Shown one piece after another: positions 36,376 through 48,230 of a stretch of 64,000 bases of DNA. The stretch's first letter is position 1. The number at the start of each line of letters is the position of its first letter. The notes below the pieces were generated by a model. That model was given only the letters and a program-made list of their open reading frames with translations, was not told the DNA's origin and did no database searches. This DNA is from Epiperipatus broadwayi (taxonomy: Eukaryota; Onychophora; Udeonychophora; Euonychophora; Peripatidae): NCBI GenBank assembly GCA_028023455.1, contig JAQFVV010006341.1, forward strand, positions 2,476,001 through 2,540,000. The letters run 5' to 3'. The translations under genes were made by a program, and so were the position numbers.

Positions 36376-37107
36376 CTAGTTTCTCCCTCTATCCGGTGGT
36401 TCATACTTTTTGCTGCTAATTGGTTCATCTCGCCACGAGTTGTGCTGGTATCTGAATGGTTGCCCCACGGGTCCGGAGTGATATTTGTGTGGTCCCGCTT
36501 GTATGGGTGACTGATCGATTGATGTGAGGAATTGGGCCATCTCCTCTATCTTCCTAACTTGACATCCCACCATCATCTGTTGTACATAGGGTGGCATATT
36601 CTGTTGTATTGTCATAATTTGAGTTTCAAGTTTGGTCAGTGATATCGGTGAGTGTACTATCAGTTCCTTGGACATAATGGGTGTTGACCTTCCCGCACAG
36701 GTTTCTAGTGGAAGCTGGGATCTGCTGTTTGTCATTCTTTCCGGTCCTGGTCTTTTTTCCTCAAAGCTCCCACTCTCCTTGGTTCTTGCCATATCCTCCT
36801 TCATACCATTCATCTCTTCCTTAATTTGGTCAATGCATACATGAAAGGCAGCTTCTTGTTTGTTTTGCTTGGCTGTCAGCTCTTCTTTTATTTCTTGGAT
36901 GGCATCCAGAGTCTCGTACTTGTGGTCCTCCAGAGACCCCTCAATCTTGTTATGGCTATCCTTGCATTCCTGTCGGCACTCTATTCGTGACTCCTCTACG
37001 TTTGTTGCTATGGTGCTATTTATGTTGTCCCATCTGGCCTCGATCTTTGCCTCCAAATTGTCAAATCTCTTTTCCATTCTCTGCAACATCCATATCACTG
37101 TTTCCAT
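36376..37107 (-). CDS. Coiled-coil, gag-like protein of element 1
   Basis: A 243-aa frame, the only long one inside element 1. Residues 1-115 are strongly helical and heptad-like (WMLQRMEKRFDNLEAKIE..., then IKEELTAKQNKQEAAFH...), rich in Glu, Lys and Asn, as in coiled coils. The C-terminal half is Pro/Gln/Ser/Arg-rich and ends EPPDRGRN. There is no CCHC knuckle, protease or RT motif. Coiled-coil N-termini with a basic, Pro-rich tail occur in some Gypsy Gag proteins, hence 'gag-like', which is inference. A frame 5' of it begins at an ATG complementing 37211-37213 and reaches the same coil after a one-base shift near 37168, so the original protein was probably about 35 residues longer. Confidence 0.55.
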   Translation of the reverse strand: METVIWMLQRMEKRFDNLEAKIEARWDNINSTIATNVEESRIECRQECKDSHNKIEGSLEDHKYETLDAIQEIKEELTAKQNKQEAAFHVCIDQIKEEMNGMKEDMARTKESGSFEEKRPGPERMTNSRSQLPLETCAGRSTPIMSKELIVHSPISLTKLETQIMTIQQNMPPYVQQMMVGCQVRKIEEMAQFLTSIDQSPIQAGPHKYHSGPVGQPFRYQHNSWRDEPISSKKYEPPDRGRN

Positions 37108-37214
37108 AGTTACAGGTGGATTGTCGACTTTCTTGGGTGGGTCACCACTCTCAAATAATTTTACCCGACCTCAATGTCTTTCCCTGATCCCGATCCTCAC
37201 TGCTGTCCTCCATC

Positions 37215-37980
37215 TATCTTAGATTTAAGATAAAATTATATATTTTTTACTTACCCAGATAAGTTTTATGGTTATTTATTTTTTTATTTTAGTATGGATG
37301 AACACCTCCTCCCCCCATTCTACACTCTTCCCTTACTCTACTCTCCCACTCCCGTATTTAATCTACATTTATTTAAATGATTATTGCTATCCTATCTTTT
37401 ATTTAATATTAATTATTTCTAGATATAGTTTTTACTGCGAAACATATATATCTATACTGATTATTTACTATTTAGCTCTTTAATGCAAAGTATATCATAA
37501 AAAATTATTTTAACTTCTACCTGGCCTTCTTTATGTCTTCTTTCGTGGTTTGTTTTTGGAGTTGTTCTTCAGCACCTGAAACATCTTAACAAAATGATTG
37601 ATTAACGATTGCATTGATGCACTTGATACACATATTTTGGAAAAAAACTCTATATAACTTTTATTATGAATCATTGCTTTTAAACTCTTTTTATTCTAAA
37701 TAACTCGATCACCTATTGTCAAATTTATTTTGGTATTAATACCGGGCGCCAGCCAAAGGGATAGGGCTATATGTTCTGATCAGATGATCCGCTATTATTG
37801 GGTTGTATACTTTTCTAAGATCTATACTTAAATAGTTATACATTTACAGCTTTACCAGAAAAACATTATTATGGCTTTAGCACATATTTATATATATAAG
37901 AGACTGAAAGTGTAACAAAAACTGTCATTATTTCTTTCATTGATTTCAGGCAGTTATATACGCATCAATATTATTAAAAC
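37215..37980. other. Element 1 internal DNA, no gene seen
   Basis: AT-rich internal sequence with no motif. A short + frame at 37268-37483 is hydrophobic, low-complexity and not credible. Confidence 0.5.
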
Positions 37981-38029
37981 ATTTTTAAAAAAAAATCTGC
38001 ACATTTGCGATTATTTAGAATCTTTATTT

Positions 38030-39240
38030 TATTTTTAACAGTGAAAGCATTTTAAAAGCTGTCACTTATTTAACTCTCTCAGACTTGGACATATTATAAA
38101 TTTAAAATATTTCTTTAAAAGATGTATTAACAAGGGAAAAAAAGAATTATATTTAACATCATTATTTAAAACATTTAGAAAAAATTATTATATATTATTT
38201 AACGCACACACTACTTTACTATCTTTTTATCTTTAAATGCGAAAGCCCCTTAAAAGCTGTCACTAATTTAATTCTCAGACTTGGACATATTATAAATCTA
38301 AAATACTTATTTAACAGATGTATTAAAAAGAAAAAAAAAATTTTATATTTAACATCATTATTTAAGACATTTAGAAAAAATCATTATATATTATCATTAT
38401 TTAGCGCACAATTCAAAACTTGGGCATTATATTTATTTATTAAAACGGAAAAATTATTATATATCTCACTATTATTATTCTATATCGTACACACTTCTTT
38501 ATCATCTTTCTATTTTAAATGTGAAAAAACCCCTTAAAAGCTATCACTATTTTATTACATTGTAAACTCAGAAATACTTTGTTATTTAAAATCATTTATG
38601 GAAATTTTATATATATAAACGCTACTATTTAGAACACATACTTTATTTTTATTATCAATGTGGAGGCCCCTTAAAAGCTACCACTATTTTATCATACTGT
38701 AATCTCGAAAATACTTGTTATTAAAATCATTTATGGGAAATTTTATATATAAAAAACACTGTTTAAAACATACTTTTTACTTTATTATAATAACTGTGGA
38801 GGATCCTTAAAACTACCACTATTTTATTTACGGGCTTCCTGCATGTAATTTCACGTCTATGACCAAGAAAAAAAACATTATACAACATCTTATTCACTTC
38901 TTTGAAAAAAAAACACATTTTATTTTATAAAAATGAGAGTCCCTTAAAAGCTGTCACTCTTATATCACTGGAAACTTACATGTATACGAAAACTATAAAC
39001 ATTATTTGGGAAAAGCACTTCTTTATCTTTAGTTAATATGAGAGTAAAAGCCCCTTAAAAGCTGCTACTTCTCTTTACTTCTTTTTTAAAAACTCGCGAG
39101 AATTATACATGTAATAAACATTTATGGACAAGGAATAAAACATTATATAACACTATCATCATTCAAATCATATACGTGAAAGAAAACAACAAAACTGCCA
39201 CTAATTTATTTTATAGGTTCGTGAAAACGAAAAAACTTTA
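38030..39240. repeat. Diverged tandem array with CCTTAAAAGCT core, 7-8 units
   Basis: The core (GA/GG)..CCCCTTAAAAGCTG(T/C)CACT recurs at about 38050, 38246, 38531, 38668, 38805, 38942 and 39051, with a weak copy near 39190. Most intervals are 110-140 bp; the first two are about 195 and 285. Each unit also carries a TTTAT-rich segment before and ATTATATAT...ACACATACTT-like words after the core. The cores are more conserved than the rest of the unit. Confidence 0.7.
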
Positions 39241-39503
39241 CTTTTATGTGGAAAAAAAAATATTGAGTATATAACATACTGGAAACATATTTTTATATAT
39301 ATACTGAGAGAAAATATTTATATTAACAATGACTCGCAAGGAGTGTGTACCAATATTCAAAAAAATTTTTAAACTGGGTGTCGGGGGGAAAAAAAAATTT
39401 TTCAAAAAAAAATTTTTTTTTAGTGTTATATCTATCACTATCTACTACTATCTCAGGTATATGGGTGTTTGTATTCGAAGCCCTACGTTGACACACCAAA
39501 CCC

Positions 39504-39522
39504 GGAGAAAAGGGAAAAAAAA
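39504..39522 (+). promoter_or_regulatory. Polypurine run abutting the right LTR of element 1
   Basis: GGAGAAAAGGGAAAAAAAA, 19 purines, ends exactly at the LTR border. In a + oriented element this would be the plus-strand priming site. It conflicts with the minus-strand orientation of the gag-like frame; on the minus strand the matching place has only AGGAAAA (complement of 35950-35956). Confidence 0.45.
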
Positions 39523-42468
39523 TCTGCCGGTCGGATTTGTATGTTCACGTAACAAGATCTAGCATCTAGGCAAAAGTATCTCGAATCCAATCGTGCGCAA
39601 GATACACAGGTCAGGAACACTAATGAATTCTGCCCTATTTGCCTATTTCCCAGATCTATAACATTATGAGCAACAATCCCGATGACATCAATTAATTTAC
39701 TTCTCACCCGCCAGCATCGATCATCGGTGACACAAAAAGACTCTAGGCTAAACTTATATGATAGAATAACTTAATAACTAGCTATATTTTATGAGCAATG
39801 AAGGCTCGCGACCTAGCATATTAATTATGTATTGAGCGGAGATCATCTAGTCATATTTAGCATAAGTAATAACTTAATATATTATCTTAACTAAAAGAAA
39901 GCAATGGTTCGAGTTTGATATATATATTTAAGATTTATTAATAACAAAAATTATGTCGGGTTATTTAGCCGACGTGAGCCTCGGAAGTATTATATATATG
40001 TGTTTGATTCATATTTAACAATAACATTATAATTGCGGCTATGCCAATAATATATATATGTGATTAAATGAATTAGCGTTATTAGAATACATTGTTGGAA
40101 TACTATTACACCCCCAGAGACGAAGAGCATTTACTTAATTTAAACAACAATAATTTTACAAGCAGATATTACATTTGGTTACATTTAATATTATTATTAA
40201 TTTGGAGTTATAGATAATTAATGTGTGGGATGGGTAATGAATAATTATATAAACGATACTAAATCTATCGCATTAATACTTATATTAAACTAATGGAAAT
40301 ATGTCTGTTTAAAGAAATCATTTCCTTACGGCTTATGAATACTTCTGGGTGACTAATAAGACACTGAAAGGCGGTGCGTGCATGGCAGCTGATTGGGTTG
40401 GTCCAATTATGGATCCTGGAGTGTGCTTCATGAATTTTTAATAACGAAGTTGACCGATTTCCTCTGCAAACGTAAGCAGGGTCGGTTTGACGAACGAAAG
40501 AGTCCAAGATTCCCTGGAGTGAAGTACAGGCGAATCATGGATGACGAAGGGTGGTCGGCAACGACTTTATTGGGCTGGTTTCCCAGATCGCTCCCCATGT
40601 AAAGTATGCACATATGACCAAGTAGGTCCCCAGGGTGGTTTTACAGCCTGGTTTAAGGACATTGAGAACGACGATGGGGCTCGACTGCGCGAATACCTCC
40701 ATGTGTGAAAGAAGCACAAATATATATATATACGAAATGGCCTTTATGCACGTAACACTTAATAATATAATATAAACAAAACTCTAAAGGTTAAAGATTA
40801 TCTAACATATTTATTGCCCACAAATTATGAAATATTCGGCATAATGATATGGCTTCACTAAGCAAACATGGGTAATAATAATACTTAAATATAAAACTAA
40901 GCTCTTAAGATCCCCCTTACCTTATGTTACTAAGTATTATTCATTACTTTTTACACATTTAATAAATCTCAATTTTGGCTAATCAATGCCCTTGTGAAAA
41001 TATATAAATTATTACAAAATAAGTGGGTGGTGGTAATAGCTAAGATGGATTTTTACATATATAATGTAATTTAAGAATAAAAGATAACGCATTATTTAGG
41101 AAGAAAAATGTGAAAAAACAGACGTCAATCTGTTTTTCTACAGTAAACATAAAAATATAATTAGTTTATTTCTCTAAAATCGCGAGCACCTGGGCAAGTC
41201 GTGTAAGACTTGTTTTGATCAAATTATAAATTATTTACCCAGTAAATGATGGGTGGGGAAACGAAAATGAATTATATGCTGGCGATTTTAGAATACAATT
41301 GGCATTTATTTTAAAATATACATAGATAAATATAAATGAAAATTGTTTGCCGCGTGGAAATAAATGAAAAGAAAAACATTATATAGGAGGCTTCATATAG
41401 ATTAGTTATATAGAGTTATACGAATACATATTTTGAAGACATTTAAAATAGGTGATTAAAATATAAATATTACAGAGAAGGCAGGATTTAATAATTATAA
41501 GCGGTCAAAGTTCTTTTACCTTGCTTATTTGGAAGAACGATTTCATTAGGAGTCAGTCCATCGGTATTGTTTCACTAGATCTAGGGTAGCATTATTATTT
41601 GAGAGATAGCATTTCACTTTCACTGGAAAAATATACATAAAGTTCAGTAGTACGGGATGCAGAGCTTCGTTCATGGGAACAGCATATTAGAACGGAGGGA
41701 CGAGGCGAAATTTCCTACTCACGACACATTGAGTGAGAGTTAAAACTGGCGTGGAATATGTATAGCAACTTAGTTATTTAATGGTCTCCTCCCTGTGGAT
41801 TCAAATCCAGCAGTATATATACTTTTATTTTGAAGTTGTAACTTAGCAACTACTGCTGGACCTGAGGCGGTTTGAGCACTTAAGTTTCATTTGGAATAGT
41901 TTGACCGGATACTCTTATCTAGTAAGATGTTTAACGAAACAATGCAAGTTTGTTATCAGTTTCTCGAACGATTGTTTTAAAATAAATCTTATGATTTTAA
42001 AACAAGCTAGCGTGGACAATTTCCACTAATGGGTTTATTTTATTATTACCAATTCGTAATCTTTTACTTTAATCTAAGGGGTCTTCCGGGTAATTGTTTT
42101 TCGAGTGACTTCTTAACAAGATTGCATCATTTCTGGCTACAAAATTATATATGAAAAAATAATAAGTTTCATATATAATACCTTATATATATATAATATA
42201 ACTATTAATTTATTCGCAATCTCCTACACTGAAATATATAGATATTTATTATTTATGCCCGTATATACATGAGAATATTATTAAATAAAATATTTTTAAA
42301 TTAAAAATACATACGTGTTAATGTGATTTATGTTATAATGCTAACCAAAAGAAATATATATAGTAGCTATGTGTATACGTGCGTAAAGGTGGGTTTGAAT
42401 ACAGTTAGGGGGTAGGAGATTGGATGTGGGCTGTGAAGCAGGATCTGAGCATCAGATCATCTGCTTCA
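39523..42468. repeat. Element 1 right LTR
   Basis: 2946 bp, near-identical to 32980-35949. It begins TCTGCCGG where the left copy has TGTGCCGG, so the terminal TG is mutated here. It ends CTGCTTCA, then the ATAT duplication and element 2 sequence. Confidence 0.9.
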
Positions 42469-42472
42469 ATAT

Positions 42473-43979
42473 CATATGAATAAATGATAACTTCAAAAGT
42501 TTTAAGCAAAATAAAATCAGCTTACTGTACTACATATACACATACATGCACATTAGCGTCGCCACACATACCTTTATTTTCATTAATTTATAAGTTTATT
42601 ATTTAAATGATTTTAGATCATTTTAGAGAGATCAATTTGGTACAAACTAAATCTTAACTGTAATAAATAATCTCTTTAAAATTAAATCTTTATTTTTTTT
42701 TTTTTACAAATTAATTCTTTGGCAGAAAAATTGATTTAACGTTTACTTAAATGAAATTTTGATGAATTTATAAACTAAATTTGTTATTTGAAATTTATGA
42801 AAAATATTAATGTGAAAATAAATTATCTTTTCTTTTAACAATAACTAAACTCCCTATAACTTTTTTTCTAACACATATAGAGTTTTCCCAGTTAAATATT
42901 CAGGGGCATACTTCTTATATTTACATGTTAAATTTTATACCGAAATTCAAAGGAAGTATTATAAAATATAAATAAAATGCAAAGCATTAACGTTGAAAAA
43001 TGCAGTATACAAAATGCATAAATAAAATTACAAATTAACTCTTAAGTTTATTAAATCGTTATTGTTTTTAAATTAAGCAAAATTGTTACTTTAAGTCCAT
43101 AGATGGCCAAGAAAAGATGATTTTACTATATGAAGCTAGAATTAACTTCATGTATGTTTTAACTTTGGAAATGCTGAAGGGCACTTGTAGTTCCCTAGTG
43201 AAATGTACGGTTCATAATTTTCCAAATAAAGTCACAATCTGATTTAGGGTGGAGTTTATATTTATTTGGTTAATTTTGACTATTGGAAAGTGTTTGTTGT
43301 AGTTGTAATCTTATATGTATGTAACTGTTAGAGTTAGACATCTGGGTAGTGGACTCCATAATCGGAAAGGTTTCTTAAAATACATGGTAACTATAATGAC
43401 AATCTTAGTGAATGATGGGCAAAGACAAAATTTATTTTTGAAGCTGATTATTTATGGCATTCTTATTGCAAAATATATTTATTTTAAATATAATTAAAAC
43501 ATACCAATAATTATTTTTAAACAAACCCATAGTTTATCTTAATCTTTAGAAATAAGTTTTAATTAAAATTATTTGTAAAACATCGAACAAATAAATTTAC
43601 CTTAATATTGTGATAAACTATTTTATCTCAAAATTTTCTTAATTAATCTGATCTTTTTAGTTATAATTAATTCATCTTTGTTTAAAAATAATTTTCTTTC
43701 TTCATTGAAGAAAATTATTGATTTCCTAACGACATAATAACTTTAAGCAAATTTATTTAACTTAAATGAATGTCTTTTAAAGCTAAATCAAAAATAAACT
43801 CAAATCTTTTATTTTTGAATATACATAATTTTGTCTGTGTGTGTGCGCGCCTATAATATATAAAAACCTAATTTTAATTATAAAATCTAAATCTAATGTA
43901 TAAAATCTGATTCCAACTCATAATTGCCATTTACTTCTATTTTCTTAAATATAAACTGAGATAGGCAAAATCTGTCCCA
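42473..43979 (-). repeat. Element 2 LTR (3' copy), second piece
   Basis: Continues the LTR cut at 32979; homologous to about 46325-47856 (AATAAATGA.AAC.T..AAAAGTT, AGATAAATTTGGTACAAACTAAATCTTAAC-like words, GAGATAGGCAA end). A 60-aa frame at 43315 is not shared intact with the other LTR, so it is treated as chance. Confidence 0.8.
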
Positions 43980-44200
43980 ACTTCCCCCTGGATAGGATTT
44001 AAAAAAAAAATAATAATGAAATTTACTATTTAACTTTACGGAAATTTCCATTTTATTTAATTTAAATTATTTATTGTTATCTGCCATTGCTTTGTAGTTA
44101 GATGCACTCCCAAACAGTGATTTTTTTAATACTTTCTCTTTCTGTTCCAAATATTCTTCCTTTGTTTTTATTTGTGGTTAATCTTTATCTGGTAGTTCTT

Positions 44201-45304
44201 TCATTTTATATTTTTAGCATTGTTGCCAATATTGCTCTTAAATATATATGATTGATCTAATTCAACCTGCTCTATATCTTCTTTATACTTTTCAAGTTCA
44301 TCCACAGAAGTTTCATGCTGCATTTGTATATAATCTCTTATTTTTAAGACAGTCTTAATAACCTTAGTATATAATGTGTATTCTCTTAATGGCTGGACAA
44401 AACCAGTCTCATAAGATGTCACTATTTGTTATGCTTTGGCACATTTTTCTACTGCACAGATCATGGATGAAACTTTTCTGAAAATTTGGTTTCTGAGTTT
44501 GAATGTAATGTGAATCTAGAATGAAATTCTGAAACATAACTTTTGCTCATATTGAATTCTTTGATCTATGTGTTCAATGATGCCTAATTTTTCCCCTAAA
44601 ATGTTGCTGTCATCGTTCATCCACTCAAATTCAGGAATACGATTTTTCATTATGAAAGCAGCTACTATATTATGCAAAAAGTCATCATAATCCTGTTCTT
44701 TAAAGGAAGCTAATGCTTTTTGTAAACAGAATTTTTCCATCAGTTCCATCAATAAATAATGTTTTTATGTCCTGTGTTTTTTTGTTTGTGTTCCATATCG
44801 GCCTTTAAATCAGCATAATCCAAATATTGTTCCTTCTCATTTTTATCTTTAACTTTTGTCTTGAGTCATCTAATATTTGTTCGATCCTGTTTTGTTTTAG
44901 TTTTTCAGTAAGATCATTATTCAATTATGAGATCTTTATTTTCAACAGGCTAGAATTTTATCTTGATTACCTTCATACTTCGTCATGTTTGTATTGCCTT
45001 GATATTTGGTAAGAACAATATCATTTTTAATGAGTTCAACACAATCGCTTACATCATCTTTAATGTTATCTTCTCTTTTCCTATTTGATTCAATTTTTTT
45101 CATCCATTTATAACTCTTCCAGTATTTGCTTCATATCTTTCATACTCTCATTAAGTCTTTGGGTATTTTGGTCTGTCAATTGCTTTATTGAGTGCTGACT
45201 TTATTTAAATTCTTGCTGATTTTGTTTAACTTCTTCCATCTAATGCATCATAAGACCAATTTTGTCCACAAGTGATAACTGTTCTTGATTCTCTATTGAC
45301 TCCA
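44201..45304 (-). pseudogene. Degenerate coiled-coil reading frame of element 2
   Basis: On the minus strand an ATG complementing 45302-45304 starts MESIENQEQLSLVDKIGLMM, followed, with stop codons at Met-rich breaks, by coil-like MEEVKQNQQEFK, SIKQLTDQNTQRLNESM and KQILEEL. Further on, 44516-44752 (78 aa) and 44201-44422 (73 aa) stay open and carry LHNIVAAFIMKNRIPEFEW and an acidic Lys/Glu-rich helix. The N-terminal coil is like that of the element 1 protein in kind, not clearly in sequence. At least six breaks. No known domain was recognised. Confidence 0.45.
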
Positions 45305-45583
45305 TGTTCTAGAGAAAAATATTTGTTTTTATATTTCAATATATTATATAAAACATTTTCCATATCTTCAAATTTGTTATATTAGAACTTTTTTATTTTT
45401 TAATATGTTATGGCAAACTTCTTGTCCAAGCATATAACCACACCTGCAAAAATGTCATTTTTTATTTTGCAGCATCTAATTAATAATCTTTCTTGTGACA
45501 ACTATTTCACAATTATAATAAATTTTTTGCCAATTGTTTTTCCAATATCTTAGTGTATTTTTTTCTGTAATTTTGTCTCACAT

Positions 45584-47856
45584 TGTGGAGTCAAAAAGCC
45601 TGTAGGTCACTTAGAATTCAGACTCTATAGAAACTGAAATCAGTATCAGTCGACAAGAGCAGACAATAAGTAAACAAATATAAGAAATTGATCTAGCAAA
45701 CAAACAAAAAATTTATTAACAGTTCAGTTATAAAACGTAAACTTAAATTATCCTTATATCGTAGCATACTTTTGATTTGTTGACATCAGATAGTCCTTTG
45801 AATATTAACAATAAAACCTTATATTATTAATTAAGTATAATCCTAAAGGCTATTACCAACAATGATAGTGTTTATCTGATTCTTATATGTGTTAGCTATA
45901 TGAAGATGTGCACATTTGCATATTTCACTTTCAACTTTAAAGAATAGGCAATAATAAAACAGTCTAAATTAAATTTTAATATTCATAAAGCGGAGGCAAT
46001 CACAAAATCAACCTGCGTGATGTAAAAGGACAACAGAAACGCCCTCTAACAATCCATAGTACAAATTGAAATCATCATGCGAGTGACTTCATATAAAATC
46101 AAAACTCCATATGTTCACAGAGAGATGTGCCTCTAATATCCAGAGTACAAGTTAAAATCATCTGTGAGTGATTACATGTAAAATCAAAACTCAAGCATGG
46201 AATTATGTGTTCATGGAGGGGGTGTGGGTAAATAAATATAAAATTCACGTTTAGTAGATAAAATACCTACAGGACCTATATATAAATACATACATATACT
46301 ATAATCTTTAATTTCACATACATGTAATTATGAATAAATGACAACCTTAAAAGTTATAAACAAAATAAAATCAGCGTACTGAATTACATTTATGCACCTT
46401 GATGCAAGCATATCTTTATTTCCATTAATTAAAAAAAAAAAAAGCAAATCATATATAATGTGACATTACATTTCCATTAATTTATAAATACATTATTTAA
46501 ATGATTTTAAATGGCTTTAGAGAGATAAATTTGGTACAAACTAAATCTTAACTATTTAAAACTATATCTTGATTATTTTATAAACTATCTGTGTTATCTT
46601 GAGAAATATTCATGGAAATAAAATTGACTTTGGTTTATCTTATATTTTAACAATAACTGAACTCCTTATAACTTTCTTCTAACACATACACATTTTCCCC
46701 TCTTAAGTATTTAGGGTCATACTAAACCCAATATAAGTATTATGAATTACAGATAAAATGCAGAGTTAACTTTGAAAAAATACAATAAAATAAATATTCA
46801 AAATGAATAAAAAGAATTATAAATTAAGTTATATATATAAATATTACTGGCTTGTAACTAGAGTCTCTTAAGTTTATTAAATCGTTATTGTTCATAAATA
46901 AGTCCATAAACTGCTGAGAAAAGATGACTTAACTGTATGAAGATAGGATTAACTTTGAAATGCAGAAGAGCTTTTTTGTAATTCACTAGTGAAATATACT
47001 GTTGATAATTTTCCTAATATTTATTCACAATTAGGTTTTCGTGTTCAGGGTAATCACTGTTGAGAAGTGCATCTGTTGTAGCTACAATATTATATATGTG
47101 TAGCTGGTTGTATGTGGTTGGAGTTGATCCAGCCAATAAAGCTGGTTATTTCATTAATGGGTTCCATACTTGAGAAAAAGTTTTTTAGTAATTTCTGCAA
47201 TGCATGGAAGAGGTTTCTTGAAATATATGGTAACAACAATGCTGTTCTTGTCAATTGGTGAGCAGAGACAGCAAAGACAAAATTTATTTTTGAAGTTGAC
47301 TGTTTTATATCCCTTTTTTTGCAAAACATATTTTTTTAAAATATAATTAAAAACAAGCCATTAATAATTTTTAATCAAACCCAAGCTTATGCCAAAATTT
47401 TTAGATAAGAGAAAACAAAACATGTTGAATAGCATTACAACTAATTTATCTTAATCTCTGAAAATAATTTTTAATTAAAATGTAAAAATATTTGTGAAAC
47501 ATTGAACAAAGGAATTTAACTTAATATTGTGATAGACTATTTTATATCAGAACTTTTTAAATTAATCTGAACTTCTTAGAATTAATTCATCTTTGTTTAA
47601 AAAGAATTTTATTTCTTCAGTAAAGAAAATTATTTGATCTATATGATAACTTAACATTTATGTAACTTAAATGAATGTCTTTTAAAACTAAATCAAAAAA
47701 AAGAAAAATATTTTTGAATACATATTTATTTACACTTATGAGTGCCTATAATATATAGAAGCCTAACTAAATCTCATAAAATCTGACTTAATTAATTCAT
47801 GATTGCTAAATTCTTCTAATTTCTGAAATATAAATTGAGATAGGCAATCTATCTCA
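45584..47856 (-). repeat. Element 2 LTR (5' copy), uninterrupted
   Basis: 2273 bp. Because element 1 is absent here, the sequence around 46309-46335 (TTTCACATACATGTAATTATG) shows the site into which element 1 jumped in the other LTR. The right end runs into an AT microsatellite (47858-47872). An 80-aa minus frame at 47090-47329 is not conserved in the other LTR. Confidence 0.8.
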
Positions 47857-48230
47857 ATATATATATATATATTAAAATTTTGAATAAAAAACACAAAAAT
47901 TATTTATTTTTGTAGCCTCTTTAGCACATTAGATTCATGAATTGGAATTCGTTGAAGTTATTGGATTTTTGAATATATTTATCTTTGCTTTCACACAAAT
48001 ACAATTTTTTTTGTTGCAATATAAGAAGGTTTCAGTCATTGATAAAATTATAAAATATTACATTTTATATTCTTTTTTATTAACTTCCTGTGTCTGTGTA
48101 TGTTTCTGTCTATATGTCCACATTTTTTAAATTTGTTCTGGCTGAGATTTTTTTTTTTTTTGGTTTTGACAAAATATATAAAAAAAATTTTTTTTAAATA
48201 ATGTCTTTTATGTAAACAATTCTATCGAGC

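Larger units (their letters stand above)
32980..42468. mobile_element. Long-LTR, pol-less retroelement (element 1), nested
   Basis: Direct terminal repeats of 2970 bp (32980-35949) and 2946 bp (39523-42468), very similar by eye (about one difference per hundred bases), flank a 3573-bp internal region. LTR ends are TGTGCCGG...CTGCTTCA. The target duplication is ATAT at 32976-32979 and 42469-42472, inside the left LTR of element 2. The internal region has one long frame, a coiled-coil, gag-like protein on the minus strand, a three-copy tandem repeat and a field of diverged 'CCCCTTAAAAGCT' units, but no protease, RT, RNase H or integrase. By structure this is a LARD-type (large retrotransposon derivative) non-autonomous element. 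Confidence 0.85.
32256..47856 (-). mobile_element. Long-LTR, pol-less retroelement (element 2), interrupted by element 1
   Basis: Two direct repeats, 32256-32979 plus 42473-43979 (2231 bp, split) and 45584-47856 (2273 bp), flank a 1604-bp internal region. The LTRs run TGCGGAG/TGTGGAG ... CTGTCCCA/CTATCTCA in + coordinates. On the minus strand, AGGGGGAAG (43989-43981) lies one base from the start of the left LTR, an ideal polypurine tract, so the element reads on the minus strand, as does its coiled-coil reading frame. The LTRs differ at many positions (an old insertion). No protease, RT or integrase was found in the internal part. The 4-bp duplication is not visible at the AT-repeat right border. 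Confidence 0.7.

Noticed and set aside
36632-37222. + strand open frames opposite the gag-like protein
   Set aside because: They are shadows of the minus-strand coiled-coil frame: the composition is what complementing a Glu/Lys-rich frame gives.
37268-37483. Small membrane protein frame
   Set aside because: Hydrophobicity comes from T-rich DNA; no start context, no homologue pattern, inside a retroelement.
38030-39240. CRISPR-like array
   Set aside because: Spacing is irregular, units are diverged along their length, and the setting is a eukaryotic retroelement. It is a decayed tandem repeat.
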